Origin: Massospora cicadina
Lineage: Eukaryota > Entomophthoromycota > Entomophthoromycetes > Entomophthorales > Entomophthoraceae
Assembly (NCBI GenBank): GCA_022478985.1
Contig: JAKSZP010014468.1
Coordinates: forward strand, 62,001-126,000
Length of the DNA stretch: 64,000 bases
Direction of reading: 5' to 3'
Position 1 is the stretch's first letter. Every line of letters begins with the position of its first letter. This document shows positions 11,165-22,642 of this stretch, one piece after another. Under the pieces are notes generated by a model. It was given only the letters and a program-made list of their open reading frames with translations, made no database searches and had not been told where the DNA came from. Both the position numbers and the translations under genes were made by a program.

Positions 11165-11591
11165 GTTCTATTATTCTTTAAGGAAATTATTACTGTGTGC
11201 TTTAATTGGAGACTCTTTAGGATAAATAGTAAGAATCTGAGCGTGGATCCATAGTAGAGAAGCTGAGCTTTTTTGGGGATTGCTGCCAACTGTGTGTCAC
11301 CAGAGAGAGGCCATAAATGAGGATTGGAGTGTGGATTAAGTAAGGTGGATAAGGAACAAATCCTTATTGAGGACATACTAAGAATTCCGAGAATAAATAA
11401 TGATCAAGCGTTGTACCTAATACTAGTTCTTTATCCAACTATGGATAATAGTCTTCATACTATTTTCAATCGACTATATTATTATCAGACAATGCAGAGT
11501 TTTGCACAACATCAAACCTGTGAAGTTAATCAATTTAGGTGTTATCAACCATGAACAATTATCAAAACCCATAAATTTCAACAGGGGGTGA
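11165..11591 (+). other. Decayed 3' internal end of element H
   Basis: No clear gene. The last part ends in ACAGGGGGTGA at 11581-11591, the polypurine form used by elements B and J. Just before it, a short reading vaguely resembles the element B C-terminal end. The left part (11165-11350) shows nothing I recognise; its beginning may be the rest of the LTR interrupted by unit I. Confidence 0.35.
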
Positions 11592-12309
11592 TGTCAGTCA
11601 AATTACAAGTCTGATGATGTATTAAGAGTGATTTAGGTTTATGATTTATATAACATCAGCCAAAAACCATGGTCAATTATTGGAGGAACCCCATGAATCT
11701 GGGTAACAGTATTACCCCAAATCCTCAGCCAAATCGCCCTATTGCTGGTAGCAGGGTAACGCCAAACCTGGGAAAATTTTGGGTGAGCTGTTCTAAGGGT
11801 CCTCTCCACCCCCTCACTAACTTAGCCAAAATGCCTACTCTGCGACCACCCCCTTTTATAGCCTTGGACAGGGTTACATCAGATGAGAATATTTTCCCAT
11901 ATTTTGATTGGTCTAAATAGCAAATCCCTTCCTCACGGGTTCATCTTCCCAGCTGTCACTTCACCATCTGCCCTCATATTGAAGCGAGGCGAGTCCCAAC
12001 CAAGCTTTATGTCAACAACTTATATTACCTAATTCAGAATTTACTTAGCAATATGAACTTCAAGCCTCAAGATTTTAATACTAATTATCAACTTATTTTG
12101 AGGTTTTGCTTTTTATACCCTCGCCAACATCAATAAAAACCATAAAACACCAACTTTTTTAGTATTAACTATGAAGTTTTAGTACTCTAAATAGTGTGAA
12201 AACCCCCTTTACTTTACTTTGGCAATAGAGATTAAATTTCTTATGCAATATTGTTGAAATCTGGGGCAAATCAGCACCAGCGAGCATACACCTTACCCCT
12301 ATTCCAACA
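11592..12309 (+). repeat. 3' LTR of element H (element B family)
   Basis: It starts TGTCAGTCAAATT directly after a polypurine tract and ends TTCCAACA. The layout follows the element B LTRs: the TGTCAG start, a CTCAGCCAAAT block, a TGATTGG block near the middle, the ATGAAGTTTT block, a TTGTTGRAWTY block and the CCAACA end. Similarity is patchy, so this copy is old. No second LTR of H is in the window. Confidence 0.65.
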
Positions 12310-12905
12310 ATTGAATTTGAATCAGAATTGGATTGTGTCCTGGGTGTGGTGGCTCAGCTACCACAGAATTCAATTTGGCCTAGAACGATGGAGGTTTGCT
12401 TACAGCATATTTCAAAAGATATAGTGTCAGGCATGATGGAAGAGCCTATCTATTCTTGAAGCAGAGAGCTATAAGGGAAGGGACTTGAGAATGGGAGGTT
12501 CTTTAGTCCCGTTTTAAATTAACAAGCCTATTATATATCTAATAAAGCCGCCCTTGAGCCTTATTTTTAGCATTGTTTTCCGAGGTTTATATTGGTATAT
12601 TTAATCTAACAGCAGCCATGTTTGGCCTATACAAACAGGAGATACACTTTGAGAGCAATTTGGGAAGGCTATTGCCTCCCTATACACTTTGTATTGAAGT
12701 CAGGGAATGTTTCTTGAGGTAAGCATACTCACAAAAGTCCTCTAAGTGGTGTTCATCCATAGCGCCAGTAGAACACGCACTAAAAGAATGGTCTCAGAAA
12801 CCATGTCCGCCCTTTAGTCGTTGACTTGGTCCTGCTTCCAAATGCATTTTTGGCTCATTGGAAGGAGCCAGTGTATTATACAAGAAATGCTCAGTAGGGC
12901 TTACA
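12310..12905 (-). repeat. 3' LTR of element D
   Basis: On the minus strand the LTR begins TGTAAGCCCTAC at 12905, the same opening as the C LTRs (TGTAAGTCC). The sequence before it aligns with the C sequence before its own LTR, both encoding a KAHKN...PGG-like stretch. A TATA-like run lies near 12525-12545. The left edge is set only by the end of the H LTR at 12309 and may not be the true end. Confidence 0.5.
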
Positions 12906-13908
12906 TTATCCATCCTTATTAGAAAAGGGAGAAAAACACCACCAGGAGCTTGCACAAAAACAAAGTTTTTGTGTGCCTTAAGTAAGCTGATGGGTAGAAG
13001 GGAGACATCCTTCTGTGGAGGACGAAGAGCTTCAGGGTGTGCGCATTGAAAGAATTCACCAACAATTGGCATTATTACAATCCTAGTCACTAATCAAGAT
13101 GTTTTTTTATAAAAAATGAACCCATTACAAGCAACCAAGTAGTCTATTGAACCTTGGGATTTGTGTGAGCCTAAAATTTGCGCCAACTTTGCTACCTCTG
13201 AATCCACTACTAAGGTGGTCTCAAGCTCACCAGGGCTTCCCTTTTAAAAAGGAGACAACAGGGAGATGTGGAAAACGAGGTGTTGCTGCCAATGAAGGGG
13301 AAGAGTGAACTGGAAATCCCCTTTACCCAAATTGGTATCGCCCATGTCCAGAGAAATTACTAGAAAACTTCCCAGAAAAAAATTCGAGACATATTTATTC
13401 ACGTATCCAGCATAACCAAAGACCCCACATTTATGACATGGGCAGGGAGACGCTGGCAATCAGCAAACCGCTTGTAATATTAAATTTCTTTGGTCAGGAA
13501 CTCCAAAACCAGGGATTGAGTACTCTGGATGTGTCGTAAGTACTCTTATGCTGCAGGCACTTCTAGTCGCAGGCAGGGCCAATCTGGACTATTTGGTTGA
13601 ACTCCAAGGTGGTTTTATAATGGGAAAATCTTATTGATGAGTGGATGGGGCTGTTATAAACTAATTGCACTATGGTAAGGTTATCAACCCAAGTATCTTG
13701 CACAGTGGAAGAAGAGTAGCAAAGATAATACTTATCTATATACTTGACCCTCTCCATCAGGCCATTAGACTGGGGGTAGTGCAGTGAAATGATACAGCTT
13801 GATTTTCAAGATAACAAGAAGTGTGCCCCAAAACAAGCGTTAAACTATGGGCCCCAGTCACTCACTGCATCCTGAGGTCGGCCATACATAGAAAAAACAT
13901 GATGAATG
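12906..13908 (-). pseudogene. Element D integrase C-terminal half with chromodomain
   Basis: Read right to left, the piece starts with the integrase core block VFSMYGRPQDAVSDWGP near 13905-13850, carrying the second catalytic Asp. It then gives GLMERVKYIDKYYLCYSS near 13760, carrying the Glu. Near 13185-13040 a chromodomain is readable: SEVAKLAQILGS, then IDYLVACNGF, then SLVTRI-like sequence where a TAG or TGA replaces Trp. Chromodomains of this class bind methylated histone tails and bias insertion to heterochromatin (family knowledge). The piece is cut at 13908 by LINE 1 and resumes at 24447. Confidence 0.75.
13894..13908 (+). repeat. Target duplication of LINE 1, left copy
   Basis: AAAACATGATGAATG matches AAAACATGGTGAATG at 24432-24446 with one difference. 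The D reading frame continues from one copy to the other, which confirms the pair. Confidence 0.85.
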
Positions 13909-13989
13909 AATTTTTAAATTTCATTCAGGGAAGGCCAACAATGTGATAGAAAATTCCTATATATAAACTAAAAGCACTAATATAAGCTA

Positions 13990-16900
13990 GAGGCACCCCA
14001 GAGAAGCTAACGCTGTCTCCTGTTGCCAGCGGGAATGTCAAATAAAGGAAAGGGGTATCATGAGTAGAGGCTTGCGCCACTATTAAACACGTATAAAGGA
14101 AAGTGTCTGAAGTGATGAGCTAAACTGGAAACCATTATGAGACCAGCTGACTTGACGGGAAGGTAGGTAGCGAAACATCCCATGCTTGAAAGTGGTCCAT
14201 AAGAGGTGACTGGAATCCGCTTACAGCTTCTTGGATGGGTAAAAGTAGAGCCTAAATGGCATCCAAGACAACCGTGTGATTAGTTCACATAGCGATTGCA
14301 ACCACTAAGGGTTGGAAGGAAGGTTGTATAAGGAATTCAAGGACAAGGCGAAGATGTCCTTAGAGGGGCTGAAGAACTGTGTTTCCTCCTGATAAAAGAG
14401 TTGTTGAACCTCACGCCAGTTCTCTTTTGATGTAGGGATTTTCCAGGAGGTGGATCAGTCCCATATTGGTCACACACAACACATGAGGAGTGTGATGCAT
14501 TGGAGCGCTTAGCAGCATGGTATACCAGTTTAAAGCAACACCACGCATGGGAACAAACATGCAGCTGCAAAAGAGGGTGATGGACGTACTTTTAGATGGC
14601 TTTCTGGGTTTATAGGGAGTAGAGAATGTTTAAAGTGTCCAGATAATCCACCCTGGCCATGATAGGGGACCTCCTTGGCATCAAACTGTTCAGAACGGCT
14701 TAACCTTATACATCCTGTGTGAAGCGGGGAGTATGACGACCCCTCTGGGCGATGTGCCCACTGAAGAAAATTCTCCACTAAGTGCTCCGCATAAAGAGGA
14801 GAATTTGTTTGAAGTGGGGCTTAGTCCCATGTGGGCCCGCAGCAAAGAAATGTGAGGCAAGATATTTCAACAGGGAGTGGGGTTGGGTAGGATTGCTGAT
14901 GCCCAGGTCATGGGAAAAATTGGAGTGAGCCGCGCGTGACCATTGTTGGGCTTGAAGTGTGGGGTTGGTCACTACAGCGATCCAGGTGCTAAGTATCTTG
15001 GCGTCGTGGCTTTAAATTTGAGCAGGCCCATACCACCACTATGGTGAGGGCCAAACAAGACATTCAGGCGCACTGGCGGTGGGCGGCCTGCCCAAAGACC
15101 CTTGCAGTAGGGCGTATAACGAGGTAAAGAAAGATGAGGAAAAGGCGAAAGCATAGCTACAAACCAAACTTTAGATAGGAGCATAGAGTTGGCCAGCACA
15201 ACCCTGCCTGTAATGGAAGTTTGGTGAGCTCTGAGGGAAGCGATGCTATTTGTGGCATTGTTCAGGATATGGTGCTCCATCACTTTGAGACGTACCATTC
15301 CTCCTTCAGCCACACACCCAAATGGCGTACCCAGACCAGCAGTGGGTCTTGGCATGAAAGGGAGCACAAGCGGGGCGGTATGAGGTGTGTGGGGCAAGTG
15401 ATCCAGTGAGATAGCTGCTGAATCAGGTAGTAAACGGGGTGCTGGTGACCAGTGGGCTTGAAACTGACCAAGGATATAATTTCGGTTTTGGAGGCTTTAA
15501 TTGCAGCATACAATATCATGAATTAAACTTAGATAGTAGCCTCAGGCCCGCAAGCATCTTGGTTGTTAGACGCCCCAATGACACAATCATCAGCAAACGC
15601 CAACATCTTGACTGGTGCTTGGCCTTGCACATGGATACCAGTAAGGCTGGCATTCACGTTGCATATTAGTGGGTTGAGGCTGAAGTTATAAAAGAATGGG
15701 CTCAGAGGGTACCCTTGGCGGAGGCCCCTTTGAGGGTGAAATGCTTGAGTGAGGAAGCCATGGCCACGCACTGCCATTGTGGCAGATTTAGTAAGCAACA
15801 TCACCCAATTAATGAACTTATGAGGGAGGTGGAACTGGTGGAGGCAGGCTTTATGGTAATCCCAGTTGAAACTATCATAAGCCTTCTGCTGATCTAAAAA
15901 ACAAGTGCTCCAGTAGCCGTGAATTGGCAGACGTTGCTACTATGTGTATGTTGTCCCAAATAGGCCGCATGGGAATGAAACCAAATTGCTCATATGAAAT
16001 GAGATTAAAGGCAACTTTTTCTAGGCGGTTGGTCATAATTTTAGTAGATAATTTAGTATCTATATTAATAAGTGAAATGGGGCGCCAGTTGGCCAAGTCC
16101 AACTTATCTTCTTCCTTATACAGCGTTATTATCAAAGCCTCCTGGCCCCCAGGAAGGAGGCACGTTTCTAACAATCACTGATTCATTGAGGCGAGCAGCA
16201 AAGAGGAGAAATAATTTAATAATTATTATAGAACTCATAAGGAATCCTGTCTGAACCTGGGAATTTCTTGTGTGGTGAACTGCGAACATCGTACCATAGT
16301 TTGTCCTGAGTAATTAAATTTATCACCTCTGGATAACGGGAAATAGTGCGGATATGTGTACTATCAAGAAATTTGTCAGCTTAGGCCATACTGACAGGAT
16401 TGGAGCAATACAATTTAGAGTAATAATTTTGAGCTTTGATTGCATCTTCTGCCAAAGTATTTGCAACGGAGTGGTTCACCCGCCTCACCTGTGTGCAGGC
16501 TAAGCTTTGTCATGGTGTGAATAATTTTTGGAAAAAGTAGGCAGAGCACCAGTTGCCCGCCATTATCTTTTTTGCCTTATACTGCACATAAATGCAATGT
16601 TTTTGTTGCCTTACCAGTGTGTTGAGATGAGCGGACACCTCTGCCCTATTGCGACCCCAAGCTGGGCTGTAGCCTGCAGCAGGGTCATAAGTCTCCAGGT
16701 GGTCCAATTATGAAAGAGTGCACAAAAAGGCCATTGAGGCAGCCCACAAGAAATGTGATGAGAGGTGGTGTGCTTGGTGGATGGTGCTTGCTTCAAAGGT
16801 TGACTAGGTAGAAAGTGGGTCTGAACAGAATGGTGTGGTGAACTCTGGTGCCATGGTTTTGGTGTCCACCTATGAGAATTTCCTAGGCAACGTGATCTTG

Positions 16901-17665
16901 GCTGGATAAAGTTTGTACCACTTTGGTACCTGTGCCACTTGATGCGACAAAGAGAAGGAAATTGAAACCAACCTGTGGTCAGAGAAATCAATTTTTGTCA
17001 CCATAAAGTGTGCAACCTGAGATTAAAAAGTTCAACGGGGCAAGAATAAGTCAATGCAGGACATATACCTCAGCTGACTGTTGTGCACATGAGGACGGAA
17101 TATGTTGGAGAGCAGCGGTGCATGTTTAGGTAGAGTATCAAATAGCCCCAAAGTGGCTTTTAGAATGTGAAGTTCTATGTGCCCCTGCGGGGGGGGCAGG
17201 CGCCAAAGGCCAGTGGTCATTGGCTGGGTTGACTCAGAAGTTCATATTGCCTACCACAAACGGGTCAGGGGGAAGCAGGAGGAAAGTAACAGCTGAGAAG
17301 AATTACCGGCGAGCCCATGATGCACAGGCCAGGGCATAAATACTAATGTTAGCGTGCACTTTGTCATCCCAAGAAAAGGACACTACAAGCACACGGCCAT
17401 CAAGGTACAAACTCTTTTAAAATAAGTTAAAAATTATGGGTTGCACATATAATCACCCCACTGTGTGGCAACCAAATAGGGAGGGCGTGGAGAAGCATGG
17501 TTGCTCATGTTTCCTTGGCACTGTGTGGACATTGGGTTTCCTGGATGGCCAGGATGTCCACAGGTAAATTATTTTTTAAAAACTCAGTTTCCTAGCCCAG
17601 AATGGCAAGGCCTTGAGTCTAGCGATGTTCAACGTCCCTATTTTGAAGGCTCCCCCAATTTCACC
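13990..17665 (-). pseudogene. LINE 1 ORF2: endonuclease, reverse transcriptase, zinc finger
   Basis: ORF2 nicks the target and copies the RNA there. The endonuclease is heavily decayed at its start, but its last motif is intact as FSDHRLVSIS at about 16967-16996. Reverse transcriptase blocks are DKLDLANWRPISLINIDTKL near 16060-16120, EQFGFIP near 15980, RQGYPLSPFFYNFSL near 15670-15715, and FADD inside MLAFADDCVIG at about 15577-15610, all readable. The C-terminal zinc finger survives in part as SHSSCVVCDQYG near 14460-14495. Many frameshifts separate these blocks. Most plus-strand frames here are antisense shadows. Confidence 0.85.
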
Positions 17666-18875
17666 TTAGGTGTAATGGGAAGGGCCCCCATGCCCTTCCA
17701 GCTTCACTTGATTAGCAGAGCTTATATGCAATCCAAGTGTCATCCCTGTATATGAGGATTTGAGGGCACCTTTCACGCTGGAGGTTTTGTTTACAAATTT
17801 AGAGTTTTTAATTAGATTTAGCACAAACCATCAAAATGGTGTGCTCTTGCTGTATACCATCAACAGTCAAAAGAAATCAGGAGGGAAATGGGTGGTGGAA
17901 TAGGTTTCAAATATGGTTGGTAATTCTGCTTGGGTAAATTCAACTCACCCATTGAGTCCTCAGGTTGGTTGGCCCAATCTGATTTGTGAACGGATTCATG
18001 AGCCACCTCAGCGGTGAATGACTCAATGTCATCCTGGGTCTACACAGCCAGGATCACGAATGTATCCATGAATGCTGCTGGCTGCTGCTCTGAGGGCCTG
18101 CTTGGCCTTTTTGTGCTCCTGCGGGGACATAGGTTTAATCTGAATGTAACACCCCTGCATGCCCCACGGGAAGGCAGCGTTGGTGTTTATAGCCAGCTCA
18201 TAATGGAAGTCTGCACCGCCAATTGCGTCAGGGAGGATTTCGTTTTGTGTAATGCCTTCCTTGGCAGGGAAGGTGTGGGCCTTGTGGCCAAAAGCATGAA
18301 AAAAGGTGCAGATAGGGGGCGCGCTATCCACTGTGACGTGGAACGGGTGGGATTCCTGCCCATCAACTTTCAAAACTACAGTATTGGGAATTTGGGTCAA
18401 ATCTTCTGCAATGACTATGGATAAGGTGATCACAGCAATCACATTGCTTATGCACAGGTCTGGCATGAGCATAAAGCGTTGCGTCTCAAAGGAGTGAATT
18501 TCCCCATATGCCTTAAGCCCAGCCATTAGGTGGTGCTCCAGCACTGTGCATTTAATAGTTGTGGGGAGGAAGTCAAACGTAACGAGAATTAGTTTTGATT
18601 GAGGCCAACAAGCATGCTTCATCTTGAACACCTGTTGACCATCTGTGAGGTCTACCACCACACTCAACTGTGCAGCTTCGTCCACTGCTTTTTTATTGTC
18701 AAACCCAAGATCTAGCCAATCATGGGTCATAGAGTGCAGCGCTATGTATACTGCAGTTGAAAAAATGGTTGTGCACATCTCCAAAAACTTTATCAAAGCG
18801 CCGTTTGATTAATATCCAGGAATACTCAGACCGCATGCTCCACTGATAACAGGGCTGGCGATGTAAAATATTGAT
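17666..18875 (-). pseudogene. LINE 1 ORF1, main part
   Basis: ORF1 protein binds the element RNA. The open stretch 18796-18029 matches LINE 2 ORF1 along its length, for example LVTFDFLPTTIKCTVLEHHL. The CCHC knuckle reads CTFFHAFGHKAHTF, so its second and fourth ligands are now Phe and zinc binding should be lost. After a stop at 18029 the protein continues in broken frames to about 17666. The first 55 codons lie beyond LINE 2, at 24174-24338. Confidence 0.85.
18860..18875 (+). repeat. Target duplication of LINE 2, left copy
   Basis: GATGTAAAATATTGAT is identical to 24158-24173. The pair brackets LINE 2 exactly: its A/T-rich tail on this side and its 5' leader on the other. Confidence 0.95.
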
Positions 18876-18901
18876 TTTAAATTTTAAATTTTAAGTTTAT
18901 T
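18876..18901 (-). terminator. Poly(A) signal and heptamer tail of LINE 2
   Basis: On the minus strand AATAAA (18901-18896) is followed by a tail made of repeated TTTAAAA-like heptamers and then the target duplication. The tail is thus a short repeat rather than plain A. Confidence 0.75.
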
Positions 18902-18979
18902 GCGGGGAAGGCCGATTATGGGACAGACACTTCCGAATATGACTCAGGACAGATAAACTTAGTACCGGGGAGGCACCCC

Positions 18980-21900
18980 AGAGAAGCGATGCTATCTCTT
19001 GTTGCCAGCGGGAACGCCACTTATGGGGAGGGGGAGGGAACGTGTGAAGGGGCCGTAGCCACTATTGAGCACGTGTGAATGAAGGGGTCTGATTTGATGA
19101 ACCAGACTGGGAACCAGGAGGAGACCAGCTGTCAGCGACACGGTGGGAGGTATCCAAACATCCACGCTTGAAAGTGGTCCACCAAATGAGACTGGAATCT
19201 ATGGACAGTTTCTGGGAGGGTGGGGGTGGAGCCTGCGATGGCATCTAAGACAGTTGTGTGGATGGTCCACATGGCGATTGCAACCACCAGAGCACAGAGG
19301 GAGGGTGGAAGGGAGGAGGCCATTGATAGAGCAAATATATCTCTTGACAGACTGAAGGGATGCGTTTGATCATGGCCCAGAGGCGTTGAACTTCGCGCCA
19401 TATCGCTTTAGAGGTGGGGCACTTCTCCAGGCGGTGGAACAGCATTCCATACTGGCCGCACACGACACAGGATGAGTGTAAAGCGTTAGAGCGCTCAGCT
19501 GTACGATACACCCGCCTCAGGCAGCGCCACACATGGGAGCGGACTTGAGGCTGCAACAGAGGGTGATGTACATATTTCCAGATTGTATTTTGGGTCTCAA
19601 TGGAATAAGTGATGTCCATCATGTCCAGGTAATCCATCCTGGATAGGACATGGGGCCGAATGGGGATCACGCCATCATGGATGGGCAGCCCCTGTACCTC
19701 TTGTGTGAACTGAGAAGAGGGGCGGCCTCTTTGGGTTGTATGTCCACTAATACGAATTCTCCACTCTGCGCTCCGCATGGAGAGTAGGATTCGTTTGTAG
19801 TGGGTTTTTCCCGTGAGGACCTGTGGCCAATGTGTGTGATGCGAGGTATTTCATCAGGGAGTGTGGGTTTGATGGATTGTTGAGGCTTAAGGCTCGGGAG
19901 AAGTTGGAGCGGGCTGCGCGGGACCAGTGTTGGGATGGGAGTGTAGGAGCGGTGATGGCCGCGATCCAGGTGCCCAGGATCTTAGCAGCATGGGCGATGA
20001 AGTCAAGCAGGCCCATGCCACCATGATGATGAGGGCCAAACATGACCTCTAGCTGCACTGGTGGAGGGCGGCCTGACCAAAGCCATCCTTGCAGCAAGGC
20101 ATACAAGGATTTGAAGAAGCTTGGGGAGAAGGGGATGGCGTGGGCTCTGAACCAGACTTTGGATAGGAGCATAGAGTTGGCTAAAACAACCCTGCCAGTA
20201 AGGGAAGTAGGGTGGGCTCTGAGAGAGGCGATTCGCTTTGTCACGTTGTCCAGTATATGGCACTCCATTACTGCTGACGCATATCCGCCTGCCTCCATCC
20301 ACACGCCCAGATGGCGCACCAGTCCTATGGTAGGGCGTGGCACGAAGGGGAGCACCAGTGGAGCGGTGTGTGTTGAGTTAGTAAGGCGTGGACGTGGGCG
20401 AGCAGATGGGCCAGGTTGGGAACTAATTGCTGGGGCCCAGCAGTTCTGAAACCAACAAAGGAGGATGATTTCAGTTTTGGAGGCGTTCAGTGCCGCGTTG
20501 CTTACGCGGGAATATTCCTGGATGAGAGCTTCAAGCGCACGTGCATCTTGATTATTAGACACCCCAACCACACAATCATCTGCGAACGCCAATATTTTAA
20601 CTGGGGCTTGGCCTGGCACATGGACCCCAATGAGTTGGGCATTCACATTTCGCAGCAGTGGGTCAAGGCTGAAGTTGTATAAGAGTGGGCTGAGGGGTCC
20701 CCTTGTCGCAAGCCCCTTTGAGGGCGGACTACTTCCGTTAGGAAGCCAGGGCCACGCACTGCCATTGTTGCAGATTCTGTGAGCAGCATCACCCAGTTGA
20801 TGAAGCGAGGGGGTAGGCATAATTGATGGAGGCAAGCCCTTAGGTATTCACAGTTTACTCTATCATAGGCCTTTTGTTGGTCCAAGAATACAAGTGCCCC
20901 AATGGCTGTGGACTAACATACATTAGCCACAGAGTGCACGTTATCCCAAATCGACCTTCTGGGGATGAAATCAAATTGTTCTAGGGAGATGGTGGAAGAT
21001 GCTACAGTCCCTAATTGGTTAGCCATAATTTTTGTTAAAATTTTGGTGTCTGTGTTTGTTAGAGAAATGGGGCGCCAGTTGGCTAAGTCAAGCTTATCCC
21101 CTTTCTTTGAAGAATGTGACAGTAAAGGCCTCATGTTTTCCTGGTAGGAGGCGCATTTCCAACAGGCTTTGGTTAAGTGAGGCAATCAGAAGTGGGGATA
21201 TATATTTGAAATATTTTTTGAAGAACTCATATGGAATGCCATCTGGGCCTGGGCATTTTTGGTTTGGCGCACCGCGAATGCTGTTCATAATTTGTTCGGA
21301 GTAATTAAATTCATTATTTATGGGTATCAGAAAATGGTGCAGATATGAGCTCAGTCGAGAAATTACACCACTTCGGCCAGCTGAATTGATTCAGCTTAGT
21401 ACAACTTGGAGTAATATTTTTGCGTTTCAATTGCCACTTTGGCCGGTGTATCTGCAATAGAATTATCCAATTTTCACACCTGTGTGCAGGCCACGCTCTG
21501 GCGTGGTGCGAAAATTTTTTTAAAGAAATATGCAGTGCACTTGTTGCCTTTAGTGATGCGTGTGGCCCTGTATTGGACACAAACCTGATGTTTGTGTTGC
21601 CTTTCAAGTGCGTTGAGGTGGGCAGCTGCCTCCGCCCACTTCCAGCCCCATGCAGGGCTGTATCCTGTAGCTGGAATGTTGGACTCCAAGTGTGCCAATT
21701 CTGCCAGAGCACGGGAGATAACCGCCGATGTGGCTCATGAGCATCTGGAGGAGAGATGGCGAGAGTGGCGGATTAAGTCCTCTTTGAAAGTTGCCCATGT
21801 GGAAATGGGGTCCACGCAAAACGGTGCAACAAACTTTTTTGCCTAAGTTGCCTTCCACCTACATGGAAAATCCTGGCAACGCGAGCTCGGGGGGGCGGAT

Positions 21901-22642
21901 TTTGCACCAATGTGGGGCCTTAGCAACTGTGACAGGTAGGTGGTATGTTATTGAGACCAGTCAGTGGTCCAAGAATTCCATTTTCATTGTTTTGAAGTGG
22001 GAGATGTGGGGTTGGAATTTTGCCAGCGTTAGAATAAGGTTGATGCAGGTCATGGACCTTAATTGGCCGTTGTGGAAGTGGGGACACATCATGTTTTTGA
22101 GCAGTGGGGCATGTCGCGGCAGTGCATCCATTAACCTAAGGGTGGCCTCTAGAATGCATAGTAACATGACCCTGTGGGGCGTGGGGCGAGGGAGGCCACC
22201 AGTCCGTTGGTGAGGTTAGCCAACAGTTCATGTCGCCGACTAGGAAAGAATCAGGGGGTAGCAGGAGGGATTTGGCCAATGAGAAAAATTCCTGACGCTT
22301 GTGTGCACCGTTTGGGGCATAAATGTTGATGATTGCGTGCACTATGTCAGCCCATGAGAAGGTGACAATGAGCACTCGGTCATTTAGGAATGTTTCTGAG
22401 GATATAAATTTGAAAAAATTATTTTTCCAAATTAGCACCCCCCAGTGCTTCGACCAAAAGGATAGGGATGGGAGGAGCATTGTTTTCCAAGTTTCCTCGG
22501 AACCTCATGGACAGTGGGACTCCTGGATGGCCAGGATATCCACGGGTAAATTGTGTTGTAAAAAACTCAGTTTCCTAGCCCAGAATGGGGAGGCCTTGAG
22601 TCTGGCGATATTCAACATCCCTAAAGTGAAGGTTTCCCCCAT
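18980..22642 (-). pseudogene. LINE 2 ORF2: endonuclease, reverse transcriptase, zinc finger
   Basis: The ATG at 22642-22640 overlaps the ORF1 stop by one base. The endonuclease starts with ILAIQESHCP near 22510 and continues with IINIYAPNG near 22320 and LVGDMNC near 22235; a LDH...LVSI block near 21960 stands for SDHRLV. Reverse transcriptase blocks are ANWRPISLTNTDTKILT, FLDQQKAYDRVN, RGLRQGDP and LAFADDCVVG (FADD intact at about 20572-20589). A one-base deletion near 20690, inside the RQGDPLSP motif, shifts the frame into a 362-codon open stretch (20835-19747). The C-terminal zinc finger HSSCVVCGQYG...CPTSKAIW lies near 19480-19400. About a dozen stops and shifts make it inactive. Confidence 0.9.

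Noticed and set aside
19823..20682. Plus-strand frames across the LINEs
   Set aside because: They are antisense shadows of GC-richer ORF2 coding; they show no motif of their own and overlap the reverse transcriptase.
19747..20835. A 362-codon host protein
   Set aside because: It contains the FADD reverse transcriptase box and joins LINE 2 ORF2 at a one-base deletion, so it is a transposon piece.
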